Positions 1 to 9,885 of a stretch of DNA of 64,000 bases are shown in pieces (the stretch's first letter is position 1; the number at the start of each line of letters is the position of its first letter). The stretch is from positions 1,068,933-1,132,932 of the forward strand of contig NW_020653718.1 of NCBI RefSeq assembly GCF_003589595.1, given 5' to 3'. Both the position numbers and the translations under genes were made by a program. Below the pieces are notes generated by a model, which saw only the letters and a program-made list of their open reading frames with translations, searched no databases and was not told where the DNA came from. Source of the DNA: Hyposmocoma kahamanoa (lineage: Eukaryota > Arthropoda > Insecta > Lepidoptera > Cosmopterigidae).

Positions 1-247
1 TGATACCAAGGGACGGTACGAACAAGTCGTGGGTCTGCTGGTAAGCGACTCGCCTGTCCATAGAAGTTGCAGTGTCACTCAGAGCTTTAAATAAAATGCA
101 AAGATCTGAGGGGCTCTGCCAATGCGCCCGTCACCTTCAAAACCGGCACACAGTAATGGTCACATTGGTACTAGGCGGCAGAAATAGGTAAGATGGCAGT
201 AGTTTCCTGGACGAACTCTTTCACAAGGAGCTCTATTGCTACTTAAA
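1..247 (+). mobile_element. Lep1-type nonautonomous Helitron fragment
   Basis: This opens with the family's 5' part ('gacgg.acgaacaagtcgtg') and ends near 'gagctctattgctactta'. It matches other copies in this window at 8400-8708, 24392-24690, 32453-32760 and 43180-43470. Internally it carries a 'cagtaatg...cattggtact' remnant of the short hairpin seen in the other copies. The better copies begin after 'TC' and end at CTAA without inverted repeats or target duplication, as Helitrons do. The Lep1 assignment is from memory. It has no coding capacity. Confidence 0.6.
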
Positions 248-539
248 GTAATCGTTAATGGATACTACTCCTACGAACATACCATATTTGTACCATTTAT
301 TATTTCATAGCCATTTGTAGCCATCAAAACAAAAATGTTAGTTTTATCTTCCCATTGACAATAGTGACAAAATTGAAAGGTCTGTTTGGTACTCGTGACC
401 CAAAACGGAGCCATCAATAAAGATTTTTCAATTTTATCACCTGTTCTACGCTTATCGACGACATGAAAAAAATGTGATGTTGAATAAGCCTATCTGCACG
501 AAATTACATTCGATTTGGTACATTCGGGTGAAACTTTAT

Positions 540-858
540 TGGTGAGTAAAATTCCAGACTTCCGCCGAGAAGTTCTGAGGCGCGCAGAGAGGCATGGAGA
601 GAGCAACGATTGGAGTTACCCTGCGAGACCGAAAAAGCGATGCTTGGATCCGAAATAGAACCAAAGTTAAATATGTCATGGCGAAGAAAAGGTGGGCGTG
701 TGCGGGGCACATAGCGAGAATGGACGAGAGGCGCTGGACAAGGCGAGTACTTGAGTGGAGACCCAGAGCGGACATCAGAGGGCGCGACAGACCACCGCAG
801 CGCTGGTTGGACGACATCCGATGACACGAAGCTCGGGACTGGACTAGTCGAGGACAAG
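540..858 (+). pseudogene. LINE reverse transcriptase C-terminal fragment
   Basis: Translation of 594-824 (continuing past a frame change to about 858) gives the C-terminal tail typical of lepidopteran RTE/CR1-type non-LTR reverse transcriptases. It has a K-x-W-x(3)-GHIARM-D...RW block, then R-V-L-E-W-R-P and R-D-R-P-P-Q-R-W-L-D-D-I. The catalytic RT core is absent, so this is a 5'-truncated insertion or remnant. A frame change after the WLDDI block separates it from a further degraded stretch ('ARDWTSRGQDRQE' in another frame). Confidence 0.7.
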
Positions 859-859
859 A

Positions 860-1560
860 TCGCCAAGAGTAATTTTTTAAGCTACTGCACGTTCACTACG
901 CGGCGCGCGGGCCTTCCTAAGAAACACGAGCAAGAAACTTTAGGGATTGCTCTTTTTAAATAAACTTAAATGCTATGGAATACATTTTGAATCATAATTG
1001 TGTGGAATCTAGACCTGTGTTGTCGTTCCATACATCTTTATGTAATACATGCTCTTCAACTGCCTCCGTGGCCGAACGGTTACCATGCCGGACTGCCACG
1101 CAGAGGTCCCAGGTTCGATTCCCGGGCCGGGCGAAATATTTGTGTGACCTACATTTATTTCTCTCGTGAGTTTGGGTGTAATTTGTGGTTGTCTATGTGT
1201 GTGTCCATGGCACCCGCGACACAGGGTTTCCCTAATGCGGCGCTATGTTGAGTGTGTGCGTTATTATTATTATTAATTTTTTAATATGGCTTTTCAATTC
1301 AAATACTTTTAATGTAAGTTTTATACTTAGGAAATGATAATATTAATACATGCTCCTGAATCTTATTATAAAAACATATACAGTTCCCCACAAAAGAATC
1401 GTTTATCTTTGTTAAACGAAATCGTGGTACCATAATTATGATGCCTATGTTGAGTGTGTGCGTTATTTATTTATTTATTTATTTATGAGTTTGGACTAAG
1501 TTCTAATGTTTATATTATGGGAATCTTCTTTCTTAATGAAATTATGTATTTTTACGGGCA
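860..1560 (-). repeat. Dispersed repeat with LINE-like 3' tail, invaded by SINEs
   Basis: This is a direct-orientation match to 29596-29990. It starts with the reverse complement of the 'gagtttcttgctcgttcttc' tail also seen at 50960 and 56030. It continues through shared text such as 'aggaaatgataat' and 'agaatcgttta'. Relative to the 29.6-kb copy it carries two extra blocks: a SINE at 1058-1278 and a SINE tail at about 1439-1485. Confidence 0.7.
1058..1278 (+). mobile_element. tRNA-derived SINE (family S2), full length
   Basis: The head is tRNA-like, with A box 'tggccgaacgg' and B box 'ggttcgattcc'. A unique body follows ('ttatttctctcgtgagtttg' ... 'gcgacacagggtttccc'). The end is 'ttgagtgtgtgcg' with an (att)n tail. 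At least seven more copies lie in the window (5573, 10948, 25690, 34947, 35945, 52722, and a tail at 54330). The head resembles tRNA-Ser/Leu class genes but is not a functional tRNA. Confidence 0.85.
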
Positions 1561-1727
1561 TACAAAATACTTGAGTAAATGTACTGTGATGCCACAGTCA
1601 TGTTACTTGTCTCCTTAAACTTTTCTTTGAGAGAAACCCGAGAACCTAAACGGTATATACAGCATGAATCGCTCGTTTTTGCAGCGCAAATATGGTGTGT
1701 ATATCTGCGGAACGTAGTAATACTCGC

Positions 1728-1902
1728 TTTACTGCTTGGCGGCAGAAATAGGTAAGGTGACAGTACTTCACAAGGAACTCTACGCTACTATAAAATAACT
1801 ACACTAAGCTCTGAGTGACAATGCAACTTTAATCGGCAGGCGTGTCCCTTAACACGACTCACGAAGGCGCACAACTTGTTCGTCCCGTCATTTGATATAA
1901 AA
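1728..1902. mobile_element. Two Lep1-type fragments in opposite orientation
   Basis: 1728-1795 reads like the 3' half on the plus strand ('ctgcttggcggcagaaatag'). 1805-1902 reads like the 5' half on the minus strand, ending 'cttgttcgtcccgtcatttg'. The junction lies near 1796-1805, so the two halves are joined head to head. Confidence 0.55.
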
Positions 1903-2264
1903 AAAACTAATAATATTATTTTCGAATTTACTGCTCTGCTTTGCTCCACGATTGTAAATAACTGGTTTCACAAATGAATTTTTTTCTTACTCGAATATTT
2001 TTTTTAAAAGCCAAATTTTCAAAAGAGTACGGCGGCGCTAAATGGGTTAACTTAGATTTTTTTACAGTCTTTAATAAACAAAATATACCCGTAGACAAAT
2101 TTAGAGATGAAATAGGTTGAATTATGATAACAAAGTTATTTTAAATCAATGACCACAGAAACCAGAACGTTAAATTTGAAAAAACAATGGCTTAAATCAT
2201 CTTTGATTTCGATTAAATGTTCTGATATATTATGTAGCCAGCGATTCATTGAACGTTGTTATAA

Positions 2265-2463
2265 TAAAAAATGAAACTATTTTTCCGGATTTAAATCGTG
2301 TATATTTGTTTTTTCGAACAAACCAACGTTTCGGGCCCTTTACAGGTCCCATGGTCACGGTTGACACAGTCGCGATGGGACCTGTAAAGGGCCCGAAACA
2401 TTGGTTTGTTTGAAAAGAAACAAATATACGCGATTTAAATCCGGAAAAATAGTTTCATTTCCT
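2265..2463. repeat. Inverted pair of Penelope-like element 3' tails
   Basis: The left arm (about 2269-2358) runs 'gaaactatttttccggattt' to 'ggtcccatggtcacggttga'. The right arm (about 2376-2460) is its reverse complement, ending 'ccggaaaaatagtttcattt'. They are separated by about 17 bases. The same tail follows the GIY-YIG ORF at 59121-59460. The whole could fold as a hairpin of about 190 bases. Confidence 0.75.
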
Positions 2464-2707
2464 ATGTTGTTATAATAATTCAACCATTATCTAGCGTTCC
2501 TAGATATATATAAATATGCCCGTGAATATAGTACGATTACACGTCTCTCTTCAAGTGCACGTTTGCTAACGAGAGCATTTAATTTTAAAATTTTTATGCC
2601 CGGAGTTAATAAACTTGTTACTGAGAATGTGTTTGTTAACAAAAGTTGCGAAATCGTGTTAATTTCGTCGGTTTTCGGAGTTGAAAATATTTCTCAAGAC
2701 TTACCTT

Positions 2708-3123
2708 ATAATAAACGAATGATATTTAATAACATCAACAAGCTTCAATCTGACTTCCACATCACTGCATTCGCCCGTGAAACTAGTTTTCAATTTATAC
2801 TTCAATATGTTAATATGACCAATCAAATGGTACACGAACATGAAGTTTAAAGTATTAAAAATAACAATGATGATACAGCCACTCCATACTAAATACGCGG
2901 TGAAGCTATGGTACATGATCCAATGGTTGAAATCATATTCGTAATCGAAAGGAACAACCAAGTAAAGAACTGTTTCGAGGCGCATGGTCTTGTTTCTAAT
3001 AAGTTCTCTGTTCTTGTAGTTATTCCAACATGTTATGGACATCCAGGCGGCCCAGTCCATCATGAGAAACACCAGGAGGTAATAGAACGTCCAGCGTGTT
3101 AAACGTTCTATGATTCGTAGGTT
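2708..3123 (-). CDS. Odorant receptor exon with TM3-TM4
   Basis: The acceptor is ...ttgaattttcag|aac at 3124 and the donor is ag|gtaagt at 2702-2707. The exon is 416 nt, entering in phase 0 and leaving in phase 2. It encodes N-L-R-I-I-E-R-L through I-K-Y-H-S-F-I-I. Hydrophobic spans are F-Y-Y-L-L-V-F-L-M-M-D-W-A-A-W and Y-L-V-W-S-G-C-I-I-I-V-I-F. The dense in-frame hydrophobic code, the splice sites and the phase fit make this the strongest receptor exon. Confidence 0.85.
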
Positions 3124-6100
3124 CTGAAAATTCAATTAATATGAATCATTGATTTGTATACTGAGTTTGTAAATCACGGTTGATTTCCATGGTACACTTG
3201 TATTACAACTATTGTAAGAATAAAATCATATTCGGTCAGCAAATAAAATAATCTTACATCTTTTACAAACTCGCCTTGATCTTGGTAGTTGTAAATGTGA
3301 ATGCGCGTCATAAAATCTTTCATTGTCTTTGTGTATACGTCGAATCTTGCAGAAAATACGTTGGTCTGAAATAGTTCCCACATGTCTTAATTGTTGTTGT
3401 TGTAAAACCAAAAAAATAAGCTACAAGAAAAATTTCGATCAAGATTTAATCTGAAGCTATAAACGCACCCAATACGAAACACAACTTGTCGTTCCTTACT
3501 GACAAAAAACATATAAAGAGATATTTTATCTAAATACCAAGAAAACATTCAGCAAAACTTTAACCCGAAATTATAGTAATTAGAGTAAATAAAAATATTC
3601 TAGTACCTAAGGCCAAGCCGAAACACAACATATCGTTGACTATGACGAAGAATATTTGAAGATTGTTGAAGTATTTTGTATATTTATTGTGATTCGAAAG
3701 GGATTTAGAAGATTTAAGCCGACGATCTTGAGACGCGTCGTCTTTCTTTCCACCGACATTTTCCTTGTAAATTAGGGTCTATATTTTACAATTATTAAGT
3801 AATAATTAAAAGAAATAACGACACAAGTAGAACAAATGAGAATATAAACGACGATGAGGTCGACTTCAGATGCGCAATTGAAGAGACCCTTAAAAACGTC
3901 CAGGTCAAAAGTACCAATGATGAAAAAGCCGTGTATGAGAAGATATGTGGAAGAAATAAAAGAGGGTAGAAGTAAGAGTGTAGCGGGTAGAGGTTTACCG
4001 TTTCTGCCAGCTCCGAAAATATTGGCGTTATTGCATGACAACAAAATTATAATATGTAAAATTATATTATGTCCGGCCATTTTTTCGAACATGGCGACTG
4101 CTTCAAGAGAGTTGTGTACCTTACTTTAGAAAATTGAAGATATTTAACCTAACATCGATGTATAATTACGAGGCCTGTATTTGTGTGAAACAACATCTAA
4201 GCGACTTTAATATACTTGTTAGATTTTTGTATTAATAAGTATAACAAACTAGTGGAGTAATATCACATAAAAATAAATTGAATATCAATTCAAAAAAAAT
4301 TTAAATACAATGAATAACGACATCTCTAGCCGGGGCTGACAGCTGTAAAGGTATCTAACTGGGTGACGAAATATCGTAGATTTCTCATAGATTTCTCATA
4401 GAGGCGCTACGGCTAAAAAGTCGTTGAAAAACCAAATAAAAAGATACGACGCAAGCACATAGAAAAATTCGTGAGGTCCGCTGATTCGTTCTGTGACTTA
4501 GTTGGTATAGCGTCTGGCACGGTATGCTAGAAGACGTCGGTTCAAATCCGGCCAGATCAAAGGAATATTTTCTGAGTGTTCGATATTTGTATTAATAATT
4601 ATAACAAACTAGTGGAGTAATTTCACAAAAAATAATTGAATATCAATTCAATAAAACTTTAAACTTCAATATAGTAAAAACTAGATATCCTAGAAATATA
4701 ATGAATAAAATAGAAATACGGCCCAATAACGCCCTAATTTTGATTTATAACTTCCTATTTTCTGGTTAAATTCCAATTGTCATTGTTTGTTTACGCTATT
4801 GTATTAATTTATCTTTGAAAACATGCCACATCAAGAGTGAAATAAGAATTGTGTAAAATATTCACATGCCAAGCCTTGGCGAAATTTACGATCTAATATA
4901 ATATACTATAGGACCTGCATTGTTACTACATTGTTCAGCTAATAAATATCGTGTATTCTTGTATTCGACGAGTCCAAAGAAACGTAAGCGGTCATTTACA
5001 CAGAATTTTCTAAGATGAGCAAACGTCCGTGCCACCGCAAGCGCACTTGTCCTTCCAAGGTGAAGTTAAATTATGTGATTGATCAACGACGGCAACTAAT
5101 AAGTTTACATCCTCTACCATTGCTCTAGGCTATTCGCCTTGTCTTATGTTATTTATATCTGTGTTCGGTTGATTTTCTTGCCGACACAGACTTTATGCTC
5201 TATGCAAAAGGGATCCGCGTCGAAAACAAAAGACTGTGGGAGATATTTAGTAACGAGTGGAGGTGGAATAAGGTAATTAATTGGATAAGTAAAGAACTAG
5301 AGTAGCTAGAGAGTCCGGAACCGCATACCCGTATCTACACTGAGAAGACAGGTAAGCAAGCAATTTAAGCCCTTCGCTCCTCTTATACTATTACACTAAA
5401 CATACTTCTAACTTTTATTCCAACTCTTTTACCATTTCTGTGATCAGATTGTGGAATTATCTCCCTGAATCGAATTGACGATCCCCTTCTCTTGATTCCT
5501 TCAAATAACCTGTCTAGGATCACTTAACACTTAACTCCTAAGTTTCGTCTTTCCTCTACTATCCTTTCATTTAATAATAATAATTATAACGCACACACTC
5601 AACATAGCCCCGCACTAGGGAAACCCTTGTGTCGCGGGTGCTATGGACACACACATAGACAACCATAAATTACACCTAAACTCACGAGAGAAATAAATCA
5701 TAAATATTTCTCCCGGACCGGGTATCCGTGGCAGTCCGGCATGGTAACCATTAGGCCATGGAGGCAGTCAACTTATTTCCTTTATTTATACTTCATTTTC
5801 CTTTTTCCTTTGAAAGTATATAAGCATTTAATATTATTATTTATTTATTGTTATGTATGTATTAATGTTATTAATATTCACCTATAGTATATATACGTAG
5901 ATACGTATGTATATATTTTTATAATTACTTATTATGTTGTGTACTTATGATGATATTCTTTGTTTGTACCTCTTTTGCTAATCCCAAATGTCTATCCTAA
6001 AGGTGCCTTTAAGAAATTGCTACATAGCAATAAGGCCGCCTGTTGCACATTAACTTATTACTACTATTATACTTAAGCTATTGTATTGTGTTTTAATTGT

Positions 6101-6370
6101 AATTTTATGTGGAATAAAGAATATTTCATTCATTCATTCATTCATTTATTCATTCGTTTGTTCGTTCATTTATTCATTCAATTTAAAGATAAGCCTCCTG
6201 GATATATGCCATCATAAACTTATAAGACAATACTTACGTTAACCAAAAATGTGACAGGCATGATAGAAAGCATAATACCTAGCGTTCCGAAAGTCAACTC
6301 TTTGTGGTTTAGGAATAAATATACGATCTGTGACACGAATGTGATGGGCGCAGCTTTTATCACCAAGTAC
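2708..6370 (-). CDS. Odorant receptor (7tm_6 family), partial gene, three exons
   Basis: Three exons on the minus strand read 6238-6370, 3258-3365 and 2708-3123, joined at phase-0 junctions with GT-AG sites. Together they give about 219 residues. These cover two hydrophobic segments near the N-terminus (L-F-L-N then M-L-S-I-M-P-V-T-F-L-V), a cytoplasmic stretch rich in charged residues, then TM3 and TM4. The long exon carries the lepidopteran receptor signature V-V-P-F-D-Y-E...W and the F-V-Y-H-L-I-G-H-I block that precedes the large intracellular loop. A family member is usually about 400 aa, so the C-terminal exons (TM5-TM7) should lie left of position 2708, probably outside the window, and an N-terminal exon upstream. 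Insect odorant receptors form ligand-gated channels with Orco in dendrites of olfactory neurons. No lesion is seen in these exons. Confidence 0.82.
3258..3365 (-). CDS. Odorant receptor exon, intracellular loop 1 region
   Basis: This 108-nt exon (36 codons, phase 0 to 0) has acceptor ...ggaactatttcag|acc and donor gat|gtaaga. It encodes a hydrophilic stretch beginning T-N-V-F-S-A-R-F-D and ending G-E-F-V-K-D. Its position between the TM2 exon and the TM3-TM4 exon suits the loop between those segments. Confidence 0.75.
3560..4092 (-). pseudogene. Unidentified multi-pass membrane protein ORF with one frameshift
   Basis: Reading left from an ATG at 4092, 106 codons are open and end at a TAA just after a CCC run (about 3774-3778). 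One frame over, the code continues openly for about 70 codons to a TAA at 3560-3562. Supplying one base at the C run would join the two. The product would be about 180 aa, with hydrophobic spans T-L-L-L-L-P-S-F-I-S-S-T-Y-L-L-I, L-I-V-V-Y-I-L-I-C-S-T-C-V-V-I and I-F-F-V-I-V-N-D-M-L-C-F-G-L-A-L. A basic, Ser- and Asn-rich loop (K-K-D-D-A-S-Q-D-R-R) separates the last two. It lies inside the receptor intron, on the same strand, with no splice sites needed. I do not recognise the family. It may be a real single-exon gene with an assembly error, a pseudogene, or a chance ORF. Confidence 0.45.
4330..4625 (+). mobile_element. tRNA-derived SINE (family S1) with conserved leader
   Basis: The leader is 'gacagctgtaaaggtatcta ... 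gctacggctaaaaagtcgtt'. A tRNA-like head follows ('gtgacttagttggtatagcg', 'cggttcaaatccgg') and then a tail 'atttgtattaataattataa'. A reverse-oriented copy with the same leader lies at 26690-26940. Shorter copies are at 9035, 11636 and 51470. A tail-only copy ('taataagtataacaaactag') sits just upstream at about 4228-4262. Confidence 0.7.
5220..6185 (+). pseudogene. LINE 3' end (RT C-terminus, 3' UTR and attc tail)
   Basis: The translation around 5395-5562 gives a decayed 'F-x-N-S-F-T-I...I-R-L-W-N-x-L-P-E-S' block, which is the C-terminal signature of Jockey/CR1-like reverse transcriptases. The 3' UTR continues on both sides of a nested SINE, with 'gcaataaggccgcctgttgc' near 6028 and 'ggaataaagaatatttcatt' near 6111. 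It ends in an (attc)n microsatellite at about 6126-6185. The ORF is interrupted by stops. Confidence 0.7.
5573..5768 (-). mobile_element. SINE family S2 nested in the LINE 3' UTR
   Basis: This is the reverse complement of the 1058-1278 element. The (att)n tail lies at the left ('aataataataattataacgc'), the body includes 'aaacccttgtgtcgcgggtg', and the tRNA-like head ends 'taaccattaggccatggagg'. LINE sequence resumes directly at both edges, so the SINE is the younger insertion. Confidence 0.85.
6238..6370 (-). CDS. Odorant receptor exon with the first TM segments
   Basis: The acceptor is ...tctgttttatacag|g and the donor is aac|gtaagt. The exon has 133 nt, entering in phase 2 and leaving in phase 0, which matches the next exon at 3365. 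It encodes Y-L-V-I-K-A-A-P-I-T-F-V-S-Q-I-V-Y-L-F-L-N, then a short hydrophilic turn and L-G-I-M-L-S-I-M-P-V-T-F-L-V-N. This is the pattern of TM1 and TM2 of moth odorant receptors. Confidence 0.75.
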
Positions 6371-6412
6371 CTGTATAAAACAGATTGAAAAAAAAATCGT
6401 GAAGTCAGAAAA

Positions 6413-6830
6413 CCGCTAAGAGCGATGCCACTACGCGTTGCGTTGCGTCATCGTTGCGAAGCCTGAGGGATGGCGCTGAGTTGTACTATTATAAATTAGA
6501 AGTACATGCCACATGGTGCGTTAAATGGTGAGTGGCGACGTAACGAGTGTGCGTCGGACAAGGGATCAGAAGGTAAACTGGGGAGGGGTGACGCGGTGCG
6601 TATTGCGACACCGCCGCAATGCTCGGCACCCGGTGCGTTGAAATCTCGTGCAACGATACGCACCGGCAGCACTCGTATGGCATCGCTCTGAAACGTACTC
6701 GGGGTAGAAATTCTTTGCCGTCCAAATTTATTACCAACGTGTTGAAAGAAGGATGGCGAAAGCTGACCCAAAATCAACGAAGTGCTTTTCATGGACTTTG
6801 CTTGTATAATTTTACGTTTTAGTTAAAGCC
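6413..6830. other. GC-richer stretch, no gene recognised
   Basis: This CpG-rich stretch has overlapping open frames on both strands, but none shows a known motif. Phrases such as 'gcgttgcgttgcgtcatcgt' and 'caacgatacgcaccggcagc' recall the GC-rich dispersed repeats near 9630 and 36600. It lies in the odorant receptor intron, just upstream of the 6370 acceptor. It is probably a mobile-element remnant. Confidence 0.3.
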
Positions 6831-7714
6831 TAGTAATCAATATATTTTTGTATATTTTTAGAAGTCGGAAATAAGGAAATTGCAAAACAATGTCTTTTAG
6901 AATAGATGCAAGAGCACAACGCAATTGATTCGTTGGACCATAGATTAGATAACGTTCTTGTACGTACGTTTCGTTTTAAGCATGATTGAATGTTTACCTA
7001 CCAGAAGTATTGGTTATTTTATAGTACACACTTAAAACATTAAAGCTATAAAATACTTAATCAAATAATCAATTAAACAATATTGACATACAGTAAAAAA
7101 TAAAACACAATGTGACAAAAATGTTTAGACAATATTTAAACGAGAGTTACGAAAATTAGCAAACGTTTTGACAAGAGGCCTCTTGCCAATGTCAATGTCA
7201 AATTGAGATTGAGAACAGTGTGACATTTTTGTCAGATTTCTGCCATTTGAGCAGATTTAATTTTTATTAATTTTCATTGTGACCGAACATGTTAACGTTG
7301 TATTAAATGTGGCAGAGTTTGGCAGATTTAGGAATATTCAGCAAGTTCTTTATTATTTTTAAGAGCAAACTGAAAACTTGTTGTTTTGTGCTACTACGAA
7401 CAAACATCTGTAGCGAAATACAGGACAATGTAATAAACATAACTTATATCAACTATATAACCCCTGCTTCTACAGGCTGTACTCAATTAGCTTCTTTAAT
7501 GCTTTGATAATTAATCACAAGTATTGATAGGTCACTTTAATGCATGTCGTCAAAAAGATGCCGCCATCCTTCTTTAATTTTATGAAAATATTTTTTTTAA
7601 AGTCATTAAAGAGAAAACAGTTAATACAAAAAAGAAGCTAAACAGTAATATAAATTCCTTTGATAGTCGTGAAAACAATAGAAGATTATTATTATTATTA
7701 TTACTCTTTACAGA

Positions 7715-7870
7715 GTACTAAAAAAACGGACCTCAAAAGTCTGAGATACCCTCTTTCTAACAAACAAAGAACCATCAAAATCGGCTCACATCGTTATCGC
7801 GTAACATACATAAAAAAATACAGACAAATTGAAAACCTCCTTCTTTTTTTGAAGTCGGTTAAAAATAAGA
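7715..7870 (+). repeat. Dispersed repeat ending 'gaagtcggttaa'
   Basis: This shares 'aaccatcaaaatcggctcac', 'gcgtaacatacataaaaaaa' and 'ttgaagtcggttaaaaat' with copies at 30935-31110 and 33418-33712. In the longest copy the ends are 'aaccgacttcaa' and 'cccgttaaaaatt', so the family may carry short inverted ends. A (tta)n run precedes it at 7685-7703. Confidence 0.6.
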
Positions 7871-7989
7871 CTTAATGTGCTCTGATTTTTATAACGAATT
7901 GTTATTCTTTACGCTCATAGGCCGAAATTGACCGAAAGAGTTTGTAATGCGATGTAAAAAGGTAATTACTTAAGTTATATTTATCCTTA

Positions 7990-8225
7990 GGAAATAAAAC
8001 TATTTTTCCGGACTACATCTGGTTATTTTAATTTATTTTATGTTAGTTATAACTGGTTGAAGACTATACCACCTCAGTCAACCGTGACCATGGGACCTGT
8101 AAAGGGCCCGAAACGCCGGTTTGTTTGAAAAAACAAATATACGCGATTTAAATCCGGAAAAATAGTTTCATATCCTATGTGTAACAATCGCGAAAACCTA
8201 AGAACTCGATATACATTTATCCTTT
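7990..8225 (+). mobile_element. Penelope-like element 3' tail
   Basis: This reads 'ataactggttgaagactata', the inverse of the tail at 59121-59240, through 'gtaaagggcccgaaacgccg' to 'ccggaaaaatagtttcatat'. It continues with 'cctatgtgtaacaatcgcga' and 'aactcgatatac', which recur after the tail at 35190 and, reversed, at 48790. Those flanking words therefore belong to the element. A short inverted fragment ('gaaataaaactatttttccg') stands at about 7991-8015. Confidence 0.7.
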
Positions 8226-8399
8226 TTAAGACCGACGTACCTGTTACATCGCATAAATAAATTAGGCGTGCTGTATCCCCATAAGGATTTATCTCCAGTT
8301 GCAGTGAATGTCATAATTAAGCCCAACACTCGGTAGAATTGCTGCCCCTTTGGGTTTCCACTGAAATGTTAAATTTTGTTAATCTTCGAATTTTTTTAA

Positions 8400-8708
8400 A
8401 TAATAATATCTAGTGACGGGACGAATAAGTGGTGCATCTGATAGTAAGCTACACGTCTGTCCATAACAATTGCAGTGTCACTCAGAGTGTTAAAGTGTAA
8501 ATGTCTGAGGGGAATTGCCACTGTGTCCGTCATCCTGAGATATAAGTTGACAAGTCTCATGTGCTTATAATTTCACCAGCACCCTTATCCCTCTAAATCG
8601 GAACACAGTAATATTCACATTACTGCTTGGCTGCAGAAATAGGTAATGTGGCAGTACTTCCCTGGACGAACTTTTACAGATGGCTCTACTACTTCTAGAA
8701 TAACCAGT
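8400..8708 (+). mobile_element. Lep1-type Helitron fragment, near full length
   Basis: It runs from 'tctagtgacgggacgaataa' through 'gtcatcctgagatataagtt' and the hairpin 'cagtaatattcacattactg' to 'tggctctactacttctagaa'. The 5' TC and the 3'-proximal hairpin fit a Helitron. No coding capacity. Confidence 0.65.
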
Positions 8709-8800
8709 TCATAGTGCTGTCCCGTAAGCACGCTCTATAGATGTATCCCGAAGTGATGTAAAGAACAAATCTACAAGTTCAAAATCACAAAAACTCTTAC

Positions 8801-8826
8801 AGAAAATAGTCTTCATGTTTCGCCAT
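8801..8826 (-). CDS. Possible first exon of the odorant receptor
   Basis: ATG at 8826 opens eight codons (M-A-K-H-E-D-Y-F) and two bases before a clean donor gtaaga. The exit phase of 2 is exactly what the 6370 exon needs (CT+G, then Y-L-V-I-K). The resulting N-terminus before TM1 would be much shorter than usual in the family. Either another exon lies in between or this is a chance match. Confidence 0.25.
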
Positions 8827-9034
8827 GTTAAGATTTAAAGACAACGTTCGGTTAAAGTAAAGCCTTCTTACTGAAATCGTACACCCATGAAATGCAACCT
8901 TTATTTATGCGTCATTATGTGAGGCTAGTGATGGCCCTTAGCTTTGTTCGAACCGAATATCTTTTAAAAAAATTAACTTCCCTTTTATTTTAGTCTCATA
9001 AGAAAATGTATTATTAAACCGGAGTATTCTCAGC

Positions 9035-9180
9035 CTCTGTCTGTAGCTCAGTTGGTTAAAGTGTGAGTAGCATGGCAATATACACTGGTTTGAGTCCAGT
9101 CAGATCGAAAGAATTTTTCTTTGTTTTGTTCAATATTTGTGTCAATAATGATAATAAACTACTGGATTATTTTCGTTAAA
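9035..9180 (+). mobile_element. tRNA-derived SINE (family S1)
   Basis: The head is 'tgtagctcagttggttaaag' with B box 'ggtttgagtccag'. The tail is 'atttgtgtcaataatgataa taaactactgg'. It matches the elements at 4490 and 51470. It does not fold as an intact tRNA gene and has a SINE tail. Confidence 0.7.
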
Positions 9181-9231
9181 AATATTTAGTACCATGATAA
9201 AATTGACATGATTATCATGGTACTAAATATT
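9181..9231. repeat. Perfect 20-bp inverted repeat (hairpin)
   Basis: The arms 'aatatttagtaccatgataa' (9181-9200) and its exact reverse complement (9212-9231) flank an 11-base loop. It abuts the 3' end of a SINE. Confidence 0.9.
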
Positions 9232-9629
9232 GTAAAATTAAAATTGTCAACTAACCAAACTCTATAATAACCATCCGTATTAAGTTTTTGTTTAACTGTA
9301 GTTTTATTTCAAACCTTGTACTCGTATATTACTAATTTTGAATATCAACAGAAACTCTTAATATAATAGTCTGTCTTTTTTGAAGACGAAGTAAAATGAC
9401 ATTTGCAGGGTTGCCATTTTTCATAAAATTTTAAACAGTCATGTCGTTGTTGTTGACAGTTTTATCGACAGATCGTCAAAAGAAGATAACATTTTGCTAA
9501 TTGTCTTTGTCTTCTTCATTCTTATTTTGACAGTTGACCTCACAGGTTGGCCTAATAGTATCGAAATCAATTTCTATTCATATAGATTTTACCAGGAACA
9601 GGCGGATTTGAATATAGATATATTAAGCG

Positions 9630-9885
9630 CCCTTTACATAGGCACAATATCATGCGCGATTGAACGCTCGTGTTGGAAGGAAAAGGAAAGAATTGCGCAC
9701 GTCAGTCGCGCACTCCAATACGCGCCAGATTTACGCGGTCTATCTTGCGTTATTAGCCATATTAGCAATCGAGCGCGAAAGAACGTGTGCTTGAAAAAAT
9801 TCAAACCGGTTGCGCACTACTGCGCGATCGCGCGCGATAGAGTGACTGGTGTAAAGGGGGCTAACGAATTTGAAATGAAAACACT
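9630..9885 (+). repeat. CpG-rich dispersed repeat
   Basis: This contains repeated short words such as 'gcgcgattgaacgctcg', 'cagtcgcgcactccaatacg' and 'cgcgcgatagagtgactggt'. Related text occurs at 27640-27720 and 36580-36870 ('tatcgcgcgtgatatagcaa', 'cgcgcgatacagcgactgta'). The 131-codon frame through it has no recognisable domain and is probably not a gene. Confidence 0.5.

Noticed and set aside
1058..1130. A tRNA gene
   Set aside because: The A and B boxes are present, but the same sequence with the same unrelated body recurs many times with (att)n tails, so it is a SINE head.
53..3102. Plus-strand ORFs opposite the receptor exons (for example 2563-2850 and 2908-3102)
   Set aside because: They are antisense shadows of the minus-strand receptor exon and lack splice or domain support.
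6496..6792. Overlapping ORFs in the GC-richer stretch
   Set aside because: Several frames are open on both strands because of base composition; none has a motif.
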